A DNA stretch of 21,720 bases from a virus: positions 1 through 21,720 of IMG/VR virus record IMGVR_UViG_3300047552_000680; one strand, written 5' to 3'. How positions within the stretch are numbered: position 1 is the first letter of the stretch; every line of letters starts with the position of its first letter. The notes under the pieces are model-generated. The model was not told where the DNA came from. It searched no databases and was given only the letters and a program-made list of their open reading frames with translations. Below, in pieces: positions 1 through 6,220 of the stretch. The position numbers were made by a program, and so were the translations under genes.

Positions 1-230
1 ATGTAGCGTCCAGCCCATTCAAGATGGTCCAATGGAACTCCATCCTTTGCCTGAACGTCTGGTATGACAATATGACGCCTGTATCCATCGTTCCTTGATG
101 GAGTTCCATCACCCAATGCACGCCTTATCCGCCTTGCAACGCCGCGCCGGTCCATATCCAGAACGTTTGCCGTCTTTCTATAGCTGTGCGTCTGTTCGTA
201 CACGTCAAGAATCTCTTGCGTCGTTGGCAT
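1..230 (-). CDS. HTH-metallophosphoesterase, N-terminal part (cut by window edge)
   Basis: This leftward gene starts at the ATG at 228-230 and stays open to the window edge, giving 76 codons. Residues about 4-40 look like a small helix-turn-helix segment (QEILDVYEQTHSYRKTA, then an Arg-rich helix). After a short linker comes HIVIPDVQAKDGVPLDHLEW, which resembles the first metal-binding strand of phage calcineurin-like phosphoesterases, where a D-x-Q or D-x-H motif opens the fold. In such phage proteins the enzyme is thought to act on nucleic acid ends or phosphodiesters. The start lies one base after the stop of the upstream gene, so the two are probably translated together. The catalytic half is outside the window, so the enzyme class is inferred from this opening motif alone. 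Confidence 0.6.
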   Translation of the reverse strand, partial: MPTTQEILDVYEQTHSYRKTANVLDMDRRGVARRIRRALGDGTPSRNDGYRRHIVIPDVQAKDGVPLDHLEWAGRY

Positions 231-231
231 G

Positions 232-708
232 TTAGCCAAGCTCCCTATCAGCGCACTCCGCCGCGAGTGCCGCATACGCGATAGCATCAAGATAGTCGTC
301 TTGCTTGTACGCGCCGCCAGCGGACCGTGAGAGCTTTAGAAGCAGCATAAACGTCCAACCTTGCGTCTCGGTCAGGCTTGTTCCATAGAGCGCGTTAAAA
401 GCCAACACAGCGCCACGCATTGACCGTTCGCCGGATGCTTTGTCGCGTTCTTTTCCGCGCTGGTTGATGAGAGAACGCGCCGTCTCAAGCAAGTCATCTG
501 CGGTCACGATTTCGCGCTCGAACGTAATCGCCGGTTCGTCGTACGTGTAGTCGCACACGGTGCAGACATACTTAAACCCTTCCATCGTACGCATAGCGCC
601 ACAAACCGGACATGGCGACTCATCGCGCGTTCGCACTTCTTCCTCGTAATCTTTGTGCCCTTTGGTTAGCATTTGTTTAACCCACAGAACCTTTGTTGAT
701 GTATTCAT
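232..708 (-). CDS. Zinc-ribbon plus DUF6378-like phage protein
   Basis: A 158-residue protein. Residues about 33-53 hold a zinc-ribbon pattern, CPVC followed 13 residues later by CTVC. Residues about 72-155 resemble the DUF6378 family of phage proteins: a helical segment beginning LLETARSLINQRG and the end GGAYKQDDYLDAIAYAALAAE, where a D-D-x-x-D-A-x-A-Y pattern resembles all-alpha NTP pyrophosphohydrolases. The biochemical role of that family is not established; a nucleotide-related role is only suggested by fold. The ATG overlaps the stop of the upstream 51-residue gene (ATGA), and the downstream phosphoesterase gene starts one base after this stop, so the three form one translational unit. 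Family assignment is from memory of the consensus. Confidence 0.6.
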   Translation of the reverse strand: MNTSTKVLWVKQMLTKGHKDYEEEVRTRDESPCPVCGAMRTMEGFKYVCTVCDYTYDEPAITFEREIVTADDLLETARSLINQRGKERDKASGERSMRGAVLAFNALYGTSLTETQGWTFMLLLKLSRSAGGAYKQDDYLDAIAYAALAAECADRELG

Positions 709-860
709 TTAGTCGGAATCACTTCTGTTTCTGAGCGCGGATACCCGCAATCAATCACGAAGTACGACAGAACATCCTCTAAACTCATTTCGATTGGAAA
801 CAATTCAGACTCTACGTATTCGCCAGCTACGTAGACGCTCCATTTTCGCATTCTAGCCAT
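705..860 (-). CDS. Small hypothetical protein, 51 aa
   Basis: A 51-codon gene with ATG at 858-860 and a TGA that overlaps the ATG of the zinc-ribbon gene in the form ATGA. The product, starting MARMRKWSVYVAGEYVESE, is a compact mixed alpha/beta sequence with no membrane segment. It has one Cys, near the C terminus. I do not recognise a family. The coupling overlap and the codon usage resembling its neighbours support a real gene. An AGGG sequence sits about ten bases upstream of the start. Confidence 0.55.
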   Translation of the reverse strand: MARMRKWSVYVAGEYVESELFPIEMSLEDVLSYFVIDCGYPRSETEVIPTK

Positions 861-893
861 GACTAGCTACCCTAGTACCTGTTTTATATAAAC

Positions 894-910
894 GCGGCTT
901 ATATAGCCGC
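894..910 (-). terminator. Inverted repeat, possible weak leftward terminator
   Basis: A 6-bp perfect stem (GCGGCT with AGCCGC, 5-base AT loop) lies between the 70-residue membrane gene and the 51-residue gene. On the minus strand it is followed by GTTTATATAAAAC, which is T-rich but not a clean T tract. It could attenuate leftward transcription or shape a processing site. The weak tail keeps confidence low. Confidence 0.35.
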
Positions 911-932
911 ACAGACGCCTTAGAATTGATTT

Positions 933-1145
933 TTAGTGTGTACTTGAACCCTGCTCGCCCAAATCAGGAGCTACAAGTTCCTTATTCATCAATTCACGGT
1001 AATGTTCTTCCGTGTTCCTGCGCGCTTCATGGTCTTCGCAGAAGTAAATGATACGAAGCCCCAAGACCGTCCATCCGAGAATTGCAAGGACAAACAGAAT
1101 CGCTATAACGTACGTCTTTGCGAACGACTCGCTACCGGCTTTCAT
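933..1145 (-). CDS. Small single-pass membrane protein, 70 aa
   Basis: A 70-residue protein with one hydrophobic segment at about residues 12-34 (VIAILFVLAILGWTVLGL), followed by a charged tail rich in Glu and Arg. A short basic N terminus (MKAGSESFAK) precedes the membrane segment, and the tail may form a short amphipathic helix. The ATG overlaps the stop of the upstream 46-residue gene (ATGA), so the two are translationally coupled. No family is recognised. Small phage membrane proteins of this shape can act in lysis control, superinfection exclusion or host takeover, but nothing in the sequence chooses among these. Confidence 0.55.
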   Translation of the reverse strand: MKAGSESFAKTYVIAILFVLAILGWTVLGLRIIYFCEDHEARRNTEEHYRELMNKELVAPDLGEQGSSTH

Positions 1146-1282
1146 TTTTTAAACCCTGCCATGTTCGCGCATGCAAGTGATGCAGGATGCTCCAGGCACT
1201 TTTCGCGCTTGTGAATCGTTGTTGCAACGTTAAGAATCGACACGGCTACCATAGCGCCAATAAACCACATGACAACTGCCAT
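1142..1282 (-). CDS. Small single-pass membrane protein, 46 aa
   Basis: The start chosen is the ATG at 1280-1282, because it is preceded at good distance by a clear Shine-Dalgarno (AGAAGG) and lies 4 bases after the rusA stop. A longer reading from 1378 would overlap rusA by over 90 bases and is not needed. The product, MAVVMWFIGAMVAVSILNVA and on, has one membrane segment at residues about 1-22 and a short basic tail with two cysteines about 10 residues apart. Its stop overlaps the next ATG. No known family is recognised. Confidence 0.55.
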   Translation of the reverse strand: MAVVMWFIGAMVAVSILNVATTIHKREKCLEHPASLACANMAGFKK

Positions 1283-1286
1283 AAAC

Positions 1287-1658
1287 TTACCTTCTTTCAC
1301 TTGGAAGAACCTCAATTGAGACATAAACAAAGCCTTTCTTTTCGCTATCGACCGGACCGCGATAGACGTGGATTTCATCTATCTGGCTATCGTCTGGGTA
1401 GACTTCAGCGTGCTGTAAAGCATCAAAAAGTGCCTTCATCCTGTTATCGCAGTCAGTGCGCCGCCTGTCCGGCGCACTGAGCCACACGTTGATAGTCAGC
1501 CTTTGTTCTGCGTTGTATAGCCCGCGATACTCGCGAAGCATGCGAACGACATCAGCGCGGAACTCGCGCCCTTTCTTTGATATTACCATTCGCCCGCCCC
1601 AGTTTCGCCAGTACGTGTTGACGCTTGGCGGGAACGGTAGAACAGTTTGGAACGACAT
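1287..1658 (-). CDS. rusA: RusA-like Holliday junction resolvase
   Basis: A 123-residue protein, close to the usual 120 residues of RusA. RusA enzymes are Mg-dependent homodimeric nucleases that cut four-way DNA junctions symmetrically. The typical N-terminal strand and PP loop (VLPFPPSVNTYWR) is present, as are the acidic active-site residues: D69 and D71 in RTDCDNRMKALFDAL and D90 in the following DDSQIDEI segment, matching the three conserved aspartates of the family. In a phage this would resolve recombination or replication intermediates before packaging, in line with the Sak4-like ATPase and DUF669 protein encoded on the other strand. The start is fixed by a TGATG overlap with the upstream gene. 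Confidence 0.93.
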   Translation of the reverse strand: MSFQTVLPFPPSVNTYWRNWGGRMVISKKGREFRADVVRMLREYRGLYNAEQRLTINVWLSAPDRRRTDCDNRMKALFDALQHAEVYPDDSQIDEIHVYRGPVDSEKKGFVYVSIEVLPSERR

Positions 1659-1909
1659 CAGTTAGCAACTCCGCGATTCTTCGGCGCGCAATCCCACTCC
1701 ATGTAGATTCGCTGGTAGAGGTATTGCATGATGTGAAGGGCCGGAACCACCTTTTGCTTGTCGTAACTAACGGAATTTTCAGCTTCGACGCACGGATGGT
1801 TAAACACTGCGAAAGCCTTTTCGACCAATTCCAAGGTTGTCATTTCACCGAGTGTTCTCGCAACCCTTTCTACGATTTCGTCTTGCGTCAATTCCAAATC
1901 ACTTGTCAT
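1658..1909 (-). CDS. Hypothetical protein, 83 aa
   Basis: An 83-residue soluble protein with a helical N-terminal half (ELTQDEIVERVARTLGEMTT) and a C-terminal half containing PALHIMQYLYQRIYMEWD. No family is recognised. The TGA shares a base with the rusA ATG, and the start overlaps the end of the upstream 48-residue gene by 11 bases; a G-rich Shine-Dalgarno (GCGGGG) sits about 8 bases upstream. Tight coupling to rusA may mean a shared role, but the sequence does not show one. Confidence 0.55.
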   Translation of the reverse strand: MTSDLELTQDEIVERVARTLGEMTTLELVEKAFAVFNHPCVEAENSVSYDKQKVVPALHIMQYLYQRIYMEWDCAPKNRGVAN

Positions 1910-2045
1910 TACAAAGCCCCGCGAATGCGCTCAGTACGATGAGCGCGATGGTTGCCAACACATACAACGTCATGATGAAGCAGAATGCCATATAGGCCGC
2001 AACTCCTACAAACGCCAACACGAATGCGTTTATCACGCTGAACAC
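1899..2045 (-). CDS. Very hydrophobic small membrane protein, 48 aa
   Basis: The GTG at 2043-2045 is taken as the start because GAGGTG precedes it at proper distance and it sits two bases after the stop of the upstream gene; an in-frame ATG further upstream lies inside that other gene. The product is almost wholly hydrophobic over residues about 3-42 (for example LAFVGVAAYMAFCFIMTL and LATIALIVLSAFA), enough for two membrane passes. It resembles small holin-like or exclusion proteins only in general shape. Confidence 0.5.
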   Translation of the reverse strand: MFSVINAFVLAFVGVAAYMAFCFIMTLYVLATIALIVLSAFAGLCNDK

Positions 2046-2047
2046 GG

Positions 2048-2200
2048 CTACACCTCGCTGATAAAAGAAAGCGCCGCCACGATGCGCCGGTAGCTCATGA
2101 CAAGAACCAACGTACCGTACGCGGCGACTGAGAGCGCCGAAAGCGTGACAACCAGAATCCAGAAGTACACGCTTGACCAACCAAGAATCTCGACCACCAT
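2048..2200 (-). CDS. Small membrane protein, 50 aa
   Basis: ATG at 2198-2200, with GGGGGA about 8 bases upstream; TAG at 2048-2050. The 50-residue product has one or two membrane segments (VYFWILVVTLSALSVAAYG, then LVLVMSY) and a short amphipathic tail. It is the first of a leftward run of tiny membrane proteins. No family is recognised. Spacing of two bases to the next gene suggests co-translation. Confidence 0.5.
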   Translation of the reverse strand: MVVEILGWSSVYFWILVVTLSALSVAAYGTLVLVMSYRRIVAALSFISEV

Positions 2201-2214
2201 GAAGGAATCCCCCG

Positions 2215-2242
2215 CAAGTACCCTACAAGTACCCTACAAGTA
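2215..2242. repeat. 11-bp tandem repeat ahead of small membrane genes
   Basis: CAAGTACCCTA occurs twice in perfect tandem (2215-2225, 2226-2236) and begins a third time. It lies between the 93-residue gene and the 50-residue membrane gene, just upstream of the latter's ribosome binding site. It may be a protein or RNA control site, or simple slippage. Confidence 0.6.
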
Positions 2243-2246
2243 AGTT

Positions 2247-2528
2247 TTATTCTACCGCATCAATTTCGTCGTCGATTTCCGTAAGGCACGCTTCCAGGTT
2301 TTCTACTTCGGTCAGGACCGCCGCGAGCGTTTCAACCATCAAGAGTGCCCTGGTCTTCGTTCCTGCATGCGTCCAATCTTCTGAGTGAAGGTACTTTTGA
2401 AGTTCCGCAACCTGTTCTTGAAGATGCGCGCAATACCAGACGGATGAATGTTCGGTTTCGTTGTGAACGATTTCGTGCTGAATCATTGCCCGCCAGATGT
2501 CACCATAAGCTCCGCGCACATTACCCAT
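2247..2528 (-). CDS. Hypothetical helical protein, 93 aa
   Basis: The ATG at 2526-2528 is chosen because GAGGG stands 8 bases upstream; a longer upstream reading lacks such a site and runs over the predicted promoter. The product (MGNVRGAYGDIWRAMIQHEI and on) is mostly helical, and its C-terminal half has a heptad-like pattern with acidic ends (LTEVENLEACLTEIDDEID), so a coiled coil is possible. No family is recognised. It is the first gene downstream of the leftward promoter at 2591-2620. Confidence 0.55.
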   Translation of the reverse strand: MGNVRGAYGDIWRAMIQHEIVHNETEHSSVWYCAHLQEQVAELQKYLHSEDWTHAGTKTRALLMVETLAAVLTEVENLEACLTEIDDEIDAVE

Positions 2529-2590
2529 TTTTAGACCCTCTGTGTTATGCAATACGTGTGCCAATCCGGCTACGCCAGACTGTAGAGCAC

Positions 2591-2620
2591 AGTGTAGCAC
2601 ACAAGACTTCCACAACACAA
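2591..2620 (-). promoter_or_regulatory. Leftward sigma70-like promoter
   Basis: On the minus strand TTGTGT (-35, 2615-2620) and TACACT (-10, 2591-2596) are separated by 18 bases, and TG stands just upstream of the -10. Transcription would start near 2584 and run into the 93-residue gene and the small membrane genes. Both boxes depart from consensus, so the call is tentative. Confidence 0.45.
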
Positions 2621-2723
2621 CGCGCAATTTCGTATAGTTTGCAGTATGTGTGTTGGCATGATTTGTGTATGTCGAAAAAATGGCAAGAATACAGCGAAAA
2701 TACCCCGCCCCTCTGTTTCGCGC

Positions 2724-2914
2724 ATACTCTTGAACTCTTGGCTGTAAGCCGCGCCGTTACTGGGTTTCTTCGATATCCCCTTGATGTATTCTTGCTGTAC
2801 CCTTGATTCGCAACCGGATAGAACAGTACACCATGAGTACGTGAAGGGTATACCCTTTTTTTTATATATATTATTATAATAATCAAGCAGTTAAGAGCAA
2901 GAGTACAAGAGTAT
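2724..2914. repeat. Inverted pair of CTCTTG-containing 17-mers
   Basis: ATACTCTTGAACTCTTG at 2724-2740 recurs inverted at 2898-2914 with one mismatch. Each arm itself contains the 7-mer ACTCTTG twice, with an 8-base period. Between them CCCTTGAT occurs at 2778-2785 and 2800-2807 (22-base period, two helical turns), followed by the AT-rich tract. The arrangement suggests iteron-like binding sites. Confidence 0.55.
2844..2863 (+). other. Perfect 14-bp palindrome followed by T8
   Basis: AAGGGTATACCCTT is a perfect palindrome without a loop, running straight into eight T residues. As a terminator it would need a loop carved from the stem centre, leaving about 5 bp. It could instead be a dimeric operator or part of the candidate origin. 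Confidence 0.4.
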
Positions 2915-3021
2915 AGTAAAAAAAGGATGGCGGGCTATTTTTTGGTGCATGTTGTTTATTAACAACACCTAGTTTCGGATACGAACAACTACTAAGGTGC
3001 GGCATATTGTCGCAGTTGCAT

Positions 3022-3051
3022 AAAAAAAGTGCGACATATTGTCGCACTTTT
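3022..3051 (-). terminator. Rho-independent terminator of the primase-helicase gene
   Basis: A 12-bp perfect stem (AAAAGTGCGACA at 3025-3036 with its complement at 3040-3051, 3-base loop). On the minus strand it is followed by a run of seven T residues. It lies about 30 bases beyond the stop of the primase-helicase and has A/T flanks on both sides, so it may act in both directions. Confidence 0.8.
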
Positions 3052-3083
3052 GAGTCACTATTTACTCAGTGTAATTAGTATTT

Positions 3084-5105
3084 TTACTCTTTGAGTTTAG
3101 TGAACCACACGTTGCCCTCCTTTTTTGCGTCCACATCAACCAGTTTTCGAGCCCGCTTATAGACCGACTCCGAGTATCCGGCGTCGTATGCTTCCTGCTC
3201 AATGGCTTTAGAAGCAACCCAAGTCCGCCCAATGCGCTCAGTAAGCCACGCAGCACACTGCGCGACCGCGCTTGAATAGCCGCTTTCCGACTTGACATCA
3301 TCAGGCACGCCTGTCGTCATGCGTTCCACAAACTTCGTAATGTTCTCATCAGTCTCAAACGCTTCCCCCCATTTGGTAATAGCAGTCTTAACAACCGCGC
3401 CGCCTGAACCTTGAATCGTTGTAGGCTCTACCGTGTACGTGAAGCCTAGTCCTACCTTGGAGTAGTTCGCTTTTGACGCAATGAAGACCGACGGATTGCC
3501 ATTCTCGCCACGTTCAAGACTAAAGACGGTGCGTGGTACCGACACGAACGCTGTCGAGCCTAAAACACGCTCTGCGGCGGCTGTGCCTTGGCTTCCCTTC
3601 CGGAGATGGGAGACGCCGAGGATTGCAAAGTTATGCGTCTGCGCGATTTCGCGCAACCGGATGAGCGAGCTTCGAACGTCCGCATTGCTGTTGGAGTCAC
3701 CGAGAATGCTATCGGCAATGTTGTCGATGACAAGAAGGTCGATGTTGCCGCGCTGTACACATTCCTCGCCAAGCGCTTCAAAGTCGTGTCGTGGGTCGAA
3801 CACGCGCAGCGCGCCTGTCTTACTGTCCGATATCGCTTCGGCCTCATAAAAGCACATGTCATCGCCACCGGAGGCTAGGAACTTCGCACCGATGCACGTC
3901 TCGTACGAATCCTCCGCGCTGTAGTACAGGACAGAACACTTCTCTACAACATGCCCATCGGGAAGCGTACGTTCTCCGGTAAGCGCCGCTGCGAGTGATA
4001 TCCAGGCTGTCGTCTTACCGGACGCTGGTGAACCCGCCAATATCGTGATTTCGCCGCGCGGTATGTACGGTTCCCATAACCAATTGGGATTGTAGATTTC
4101 GCGCCCGTACGCAGGCTGTACGCGTATCCGACCAATCCGGCTATCGTCTGGCGTATCAGCTAGATTGATTTGGTTGATGTCGTAATTTTCCCATTCTGAC
4201 GACACGTCGTACCTAGCCTGCACGCCGCGCGAGCGTTCGCGCTTCGAGTTATAGAACACGCTTTCAACACTCAGTCCGCTTCCAGGGCGAAAGCCGTTCC
4301 ACTTCTGGCGGCACTCGCCCGGTCGATACTTCTCGCTTTTGAAGCTCCATTCGTCCCATAGGTCGAAGCCTTCCTGCCCCAACTCGCACAGAGCAAGCCC
4401 ACACTTTATCCACGTGTCCCGGTCGTCATAGTCGAGATAGCGCAACGCGTCTCGGATGTCACGCAGCAACTTTGCATCAGCAAATCGGTACGCACTCACG
4501 CCGACCGATGGCCGCTCCGTAACTTCGCGCCCTAAGTCCCGAATCCAATCTGGCAGCGGTCCAGGCGCATTGCCTTCTAATGGCGAACTAGACGCTTCCC
4601 ACTCGTACGTGCCGCCAGACTTGTGGTTGCTCGGCTCTAAAAGCACGTACTTGTTAAGCAGCATGTCAACTCCGGGTCCGAGCGTACCTGGGAGCGACGA
4701 CAGGTCTTCCGGCTTAAGGAAGAAGTAATGCTCGCCGCTTCCTCCGCTGAACTGGTAGACATCCGTACTCAGTGCGCCATGCTTAGCGGTCAGCGCGTCA
4801 AGCGTTTCGGCGCCGCCGTTACGAGGGTCGATGTCTACACAGCACAAGCCTGACTTTGCGAGATTGACCGCGATGTTGGCATAAGGGACCATCAACCACC
4901 AGTTGCGAATAGTCGCAACATCTATAGACGCATCTGCCATTCCTTTTGGTGTCAGAGTTCCGATTGGATGCTTGCCAACCGATGAGCAATCCGGCTTACC
5001 GCAGGCGCATGTGCCGTCTTCTTTAGCCCACCACACGGGGAAGATGTGGTAGCCTTTCTGCGAGTACGCCAGCGCATACTCTAATTTCGTTGTCAATTCA
5101 GTCAT
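3084..5105 (-). CDS. Primase-polymerase/helicase fusion (replication initiator)
   Basis: This 673-residue protein combines priming and unwinding. Residues about 8-190 form a bifunctional primase-polymerase domain: a Cys cluster ending in GKHP (C33, C35, C40, H46), the catalytic VDIDP motif with D91 and D93, and GEHYFF with H126. Residues about 212-290 resemble the primase C-terminal PriCT-2 domain. From about 343 on comes a RepA/RecA-type hexameric helicase, with Walker A GSPASGKT (358-365), YSAEDS (395-400) and Walker B LLVIDN (D461). The linker carries WENYDINQINLADTP (305-319), also found in the DUF669 protein. It would start and drive phage DNA synthesis. No good Shine-Dalgarno precedes the ATG. 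A divergent control region with a DnaA box lies upstream and a strong terminator downstream. Confidence 0.92.
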   Translation of the reverse strand: MTELTTKLEYALAYSQKGYHIFPVWWAKEDGTCACGKPDCSSVGKHPIGTLTPKGMADASIDVATIRNWWLMVPYANIAVNLAKSGLCCVDIDPRNGGAETLDALTAKHGALSTDVYQFSGGSGEHYFFLKPEDLSSLPGTLGPGVDMLLNKYVLLEPSNHKSGGTYEWEASSSPLEGNAPGPLPDWIRDLGREVTERPSVGVSAYRFADAKLLRDIRDALRYLDYDDRDTWIKCGLALCELGQEGFDLWDEWSFKSEKYRPGECRQKWNGFRPGSGLSVESVFYNSKRERSRGVQARYDVSSEWENYDINQINLADTPDDSRIGRIRVQPAYGREIYNPNWLWEPYIPRGEITILAGSPASGKTTAWISLAAALTGERTLPDGHVVEKCSVLYYSAEDSYETCIGAKFLASGGDDMCFYEAEAISDSKTGALRVFDPRHDFEALGEECVQRGNIDLLVIDNIADSILGDSNSNADVRSSLIRLREIAQTHNFAILGVSHLRKGSQGTAAAERVLGSTAFVSVPRTVFSLERGENGNPSVFIASKANYSKVGLGFTYTVEPTTIQGSGGAVVKTAITKWGEAFETDENITKFVERMTTGVPDDVKSESGYSSAVAQCAAWLTERIGRTWVASKAIEQEAYDAGYSESVYKRARKLVDVDAKKEGNVWFTKLKE

Positions 5106-5142
5106 TTACGTATTTACAGGTAGTTGATGATAGGATGATGGC

Positions 5143-5168
5143 GCGCACAGAACTGCGCACAATGAACT
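5143..5168. repeat. 12-bp near-tandem repeat, possible operator
   Basis: GCGCACAGAACT at 5143-5154 is followed at once by GCGCACAATGAACT at 5155-5168, the same element with a two-base insertion. It sits in the divergent region between the primase-helicase and the XRE-type regulator, where an autoregulated operator would be expected. Binding by that regulator is inference. Confidence 0.45.
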
Positions 5169-5172
5169 AAAC

Positions 5173-5201
5173 TTATCCACAGAAGTCTTGTCTTATCCAT
5201 T
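5173..5201 (+). promoter_or_regulatory. DnaA box and a second box-like site
   Basis: TTATCCACA at 5173-5181 is an exact match to the bacterial DnaA box. A second site, TTATCCATT at 5193-5201, has the same orientation with two mismatches, exactly 20 bp (two helical turns) away. Host DnaA could bind here to influence initiation or expression of the divergent genes. Confidence 0.55.
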
Positions 5202-5239
5202 AGAACAGACTTCGCAGGCACGGTCAGAGGGCCATTGCC

Positions 5240-5827
5240 ATGAACGCAGACACAGATGATAGTAAAAAGGTTCCCGCTACGTCTAGCGGAGTTTCGCAGA
5301 AACCAGACAGGTACGGCGATTTCTATCCCACCGAGTGGGGTAAGCGCGTTAAGCGTATGCGCCACTTGCGCGGTTGGACATTGGAAGAAGTAGCCAAGCG
5401 GATCGGCGTGAAGAAGACGACCGTTTCGCAGTGGGAAACAGGCCGAATCCAGAAACTGGAAGGCGACAACATGCTTGCTGTGTGCAAGCTGTTTGGAACA
5501 ACTCCGGAACAACTGCTCTACGGTGAGGAACAAACCGGAAATCGACCGCTAGTCAATCAGTTAGAGCCGCCTAATCCTGGCGACCCGTACATTGACGTAC
5601 TCACAGAGCGCCTGCATAAGCTTCCGGTTCGCGAGCGTCTAACAGTGCTAGCCCAGATTTCCGCGTTGCTTGATGCACAATCTGGCGAAAAAGTAAAGGA
5701 ACAAAGTCACAGTAACGGACTGCACCGCGCGATAGAATCGTACACGCTCCGTCGCAGAAAGGACGACGACGAAGGGGGAAACAGCAACAATCTTTCTAGT
5801 GACGATGACGAAGCAATCAGTATTTAA
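5240..5827 (+). CDS. XRE-family transcriptional regulator
   Basis: A 195-residue protein with a Cro/CI-type helix-turn-helix at about residues 32-95. The core TLEEVAKRIGVKKTTVSQWE is followed by LAVCKLFGTTPEQLL, the usual fourth and fifth helices. The rest is a helical region (PVRERLTVLAQISALL) and a highly acidic Ser/Asp-rich tail. There is no LexA-like peptidase domain, so it is not a self-cleaving CI repressor. AGAGGG lies 8 bases before the ATG. It is transcribed away from the primase-helicase across a region with repeats, which suggests that it controls both directions. The operator has not been shown. Confidence 0.85.
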   Translation: MNADTDDSKKVPATSSGVSQKPDRYGDFYPTEWGKRVKRMRHLRGWTLEEVAKRIGVKKTTVSQWETGRIQKLEGDNMLAVCKLFGTTPEQLLYGEEQTGNRPLVNQLEPPNPGDPYIDVLTERLHKLPVRERLTVLAQISALLDAQSGEKVKEQSHSNGLHRAIESYTLRRRKDDDEGGNSNNLSSDDDEAISI

Positions 5828-5832
5828 CGGAG

Positions 5833-6087
5833 ATGGCTACAGTTGTTGGATTTTCTTCTTCATGGGACCGCGAGAACTCTGAGGCTCTAGCGTCCCTGAT
5901 CGAACGACATGACCAGCGCGACATTCTTGGTGTTGCTTACGTGGTGATAGGCCGCAACGGGCATCATGAGTACCGCGCCTCTGGTCAGGTTCTGGAACAG
6001 CCGGAACTCGCCTCTGGCTTACTCAATAGGCTGGTCTGGTCGCTGATGTCGCATAGTGAGTGCGACACGAATCGATGTAAGGGCTAG
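5833..6087 (+). CDS. Hypothetical phage protein, 84 aa
   Basis: An 84-residue protein that begins 5 bases after the regulator. The middle (DILGVAYVVIGRNGHHEYRASG) looks like two beta strands and a turn, followed by a helix (LASGLLNRLVWSLM). Proteins of this general pattern occur often in early regions of phages, but no function is known to me. GGAG touches the ATG with almost no spacing, so initiation may depend on translation of the regulator. A terminator-like hairpin follows. Confidence 0.55.
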   Translation: MATVVGFSSSWDRENSEALASLIERHDQRDILGVAYVVIGRNGHHEYRASGQVLEQPELASGLLNRLVWSLMSHSECDTNRCKG

Positions 6088-6098
6088 CAAAAAACCAT

Positions 6099-6133
6099 AA
6101 GCAAACGGCCGTCCCACTGGCGGCTTTTTGCTT
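6099..6133 (+). terminator. Terminator after the regulator operon
   Basis: AAGC-AAA and GCCG (6099-6111) pair with CGGC and TTT-GCTT (6121-6133) around a 9-base loop, giving an interrupted stem with T-rich right arm. It closes the two-gene regulator operon; the T tract of five is short. Confidence 0.55.
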
Positions 6134-6153
6134 AAAGTCTGATGTGTAGCGTA

Positions 6154-6182
6154 TTGCACTCTGCGAAACTTTGTGAAATACT
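6154..6182 (+). promoter_or_regulatory. Sigma70-like promoter
   Basis: TTGCAC (6154-6159) and AATACT (6177-6182) are separated by 17 bases, with TG just upstream of the -10. It stands between the terminator of the regulator operon and the 56-residue gene and would start transcription near 6189. Confidence 0.55.
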
Positions 6183-6220
6183 AGCACCACGTTGAGAGAA
6201 CAAACAAACCGGAGGGGACG

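Larger units (their letters stand above)
2629..3020. other. Non-coding AT-rich region, candidate replication origin
   Basis: No convincing gene is found in this stretch between the leftward promoter and the primase-helicase terminator. It contains paired CTCTTG repeats, a duplicated CCCTTGAT, a 14-bp palindrome, an AT-only tract at about 2856-2882, a GTTGTT/AACAAC hairpin (2951-2966) and a copy of the element that forms the terminator stem. Repeats around an AT-rich core, near a primase-helicase gene, are what phage origins often look like. The origin call is inference. Confidence 0.4.

Noticed and set aside
2345-2886. Overlapping frames on both strands between the 93-residue gene and the primase-helicase (plus 2345-2806, minus 2545-2886)
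   Set aside because: They cross the predicted promoter, palindrome and AT-rich repeats, have Cys/Arg/Ser-rich unusual composition, and no good ribosome binding sites.
3481-3878. Plus-strand frames within the primase-helicase gene
   Set aside because: Opposite-strand shadows of a gene whose domains are clear; Arg/Ser/Thr-rich with no family likeness.
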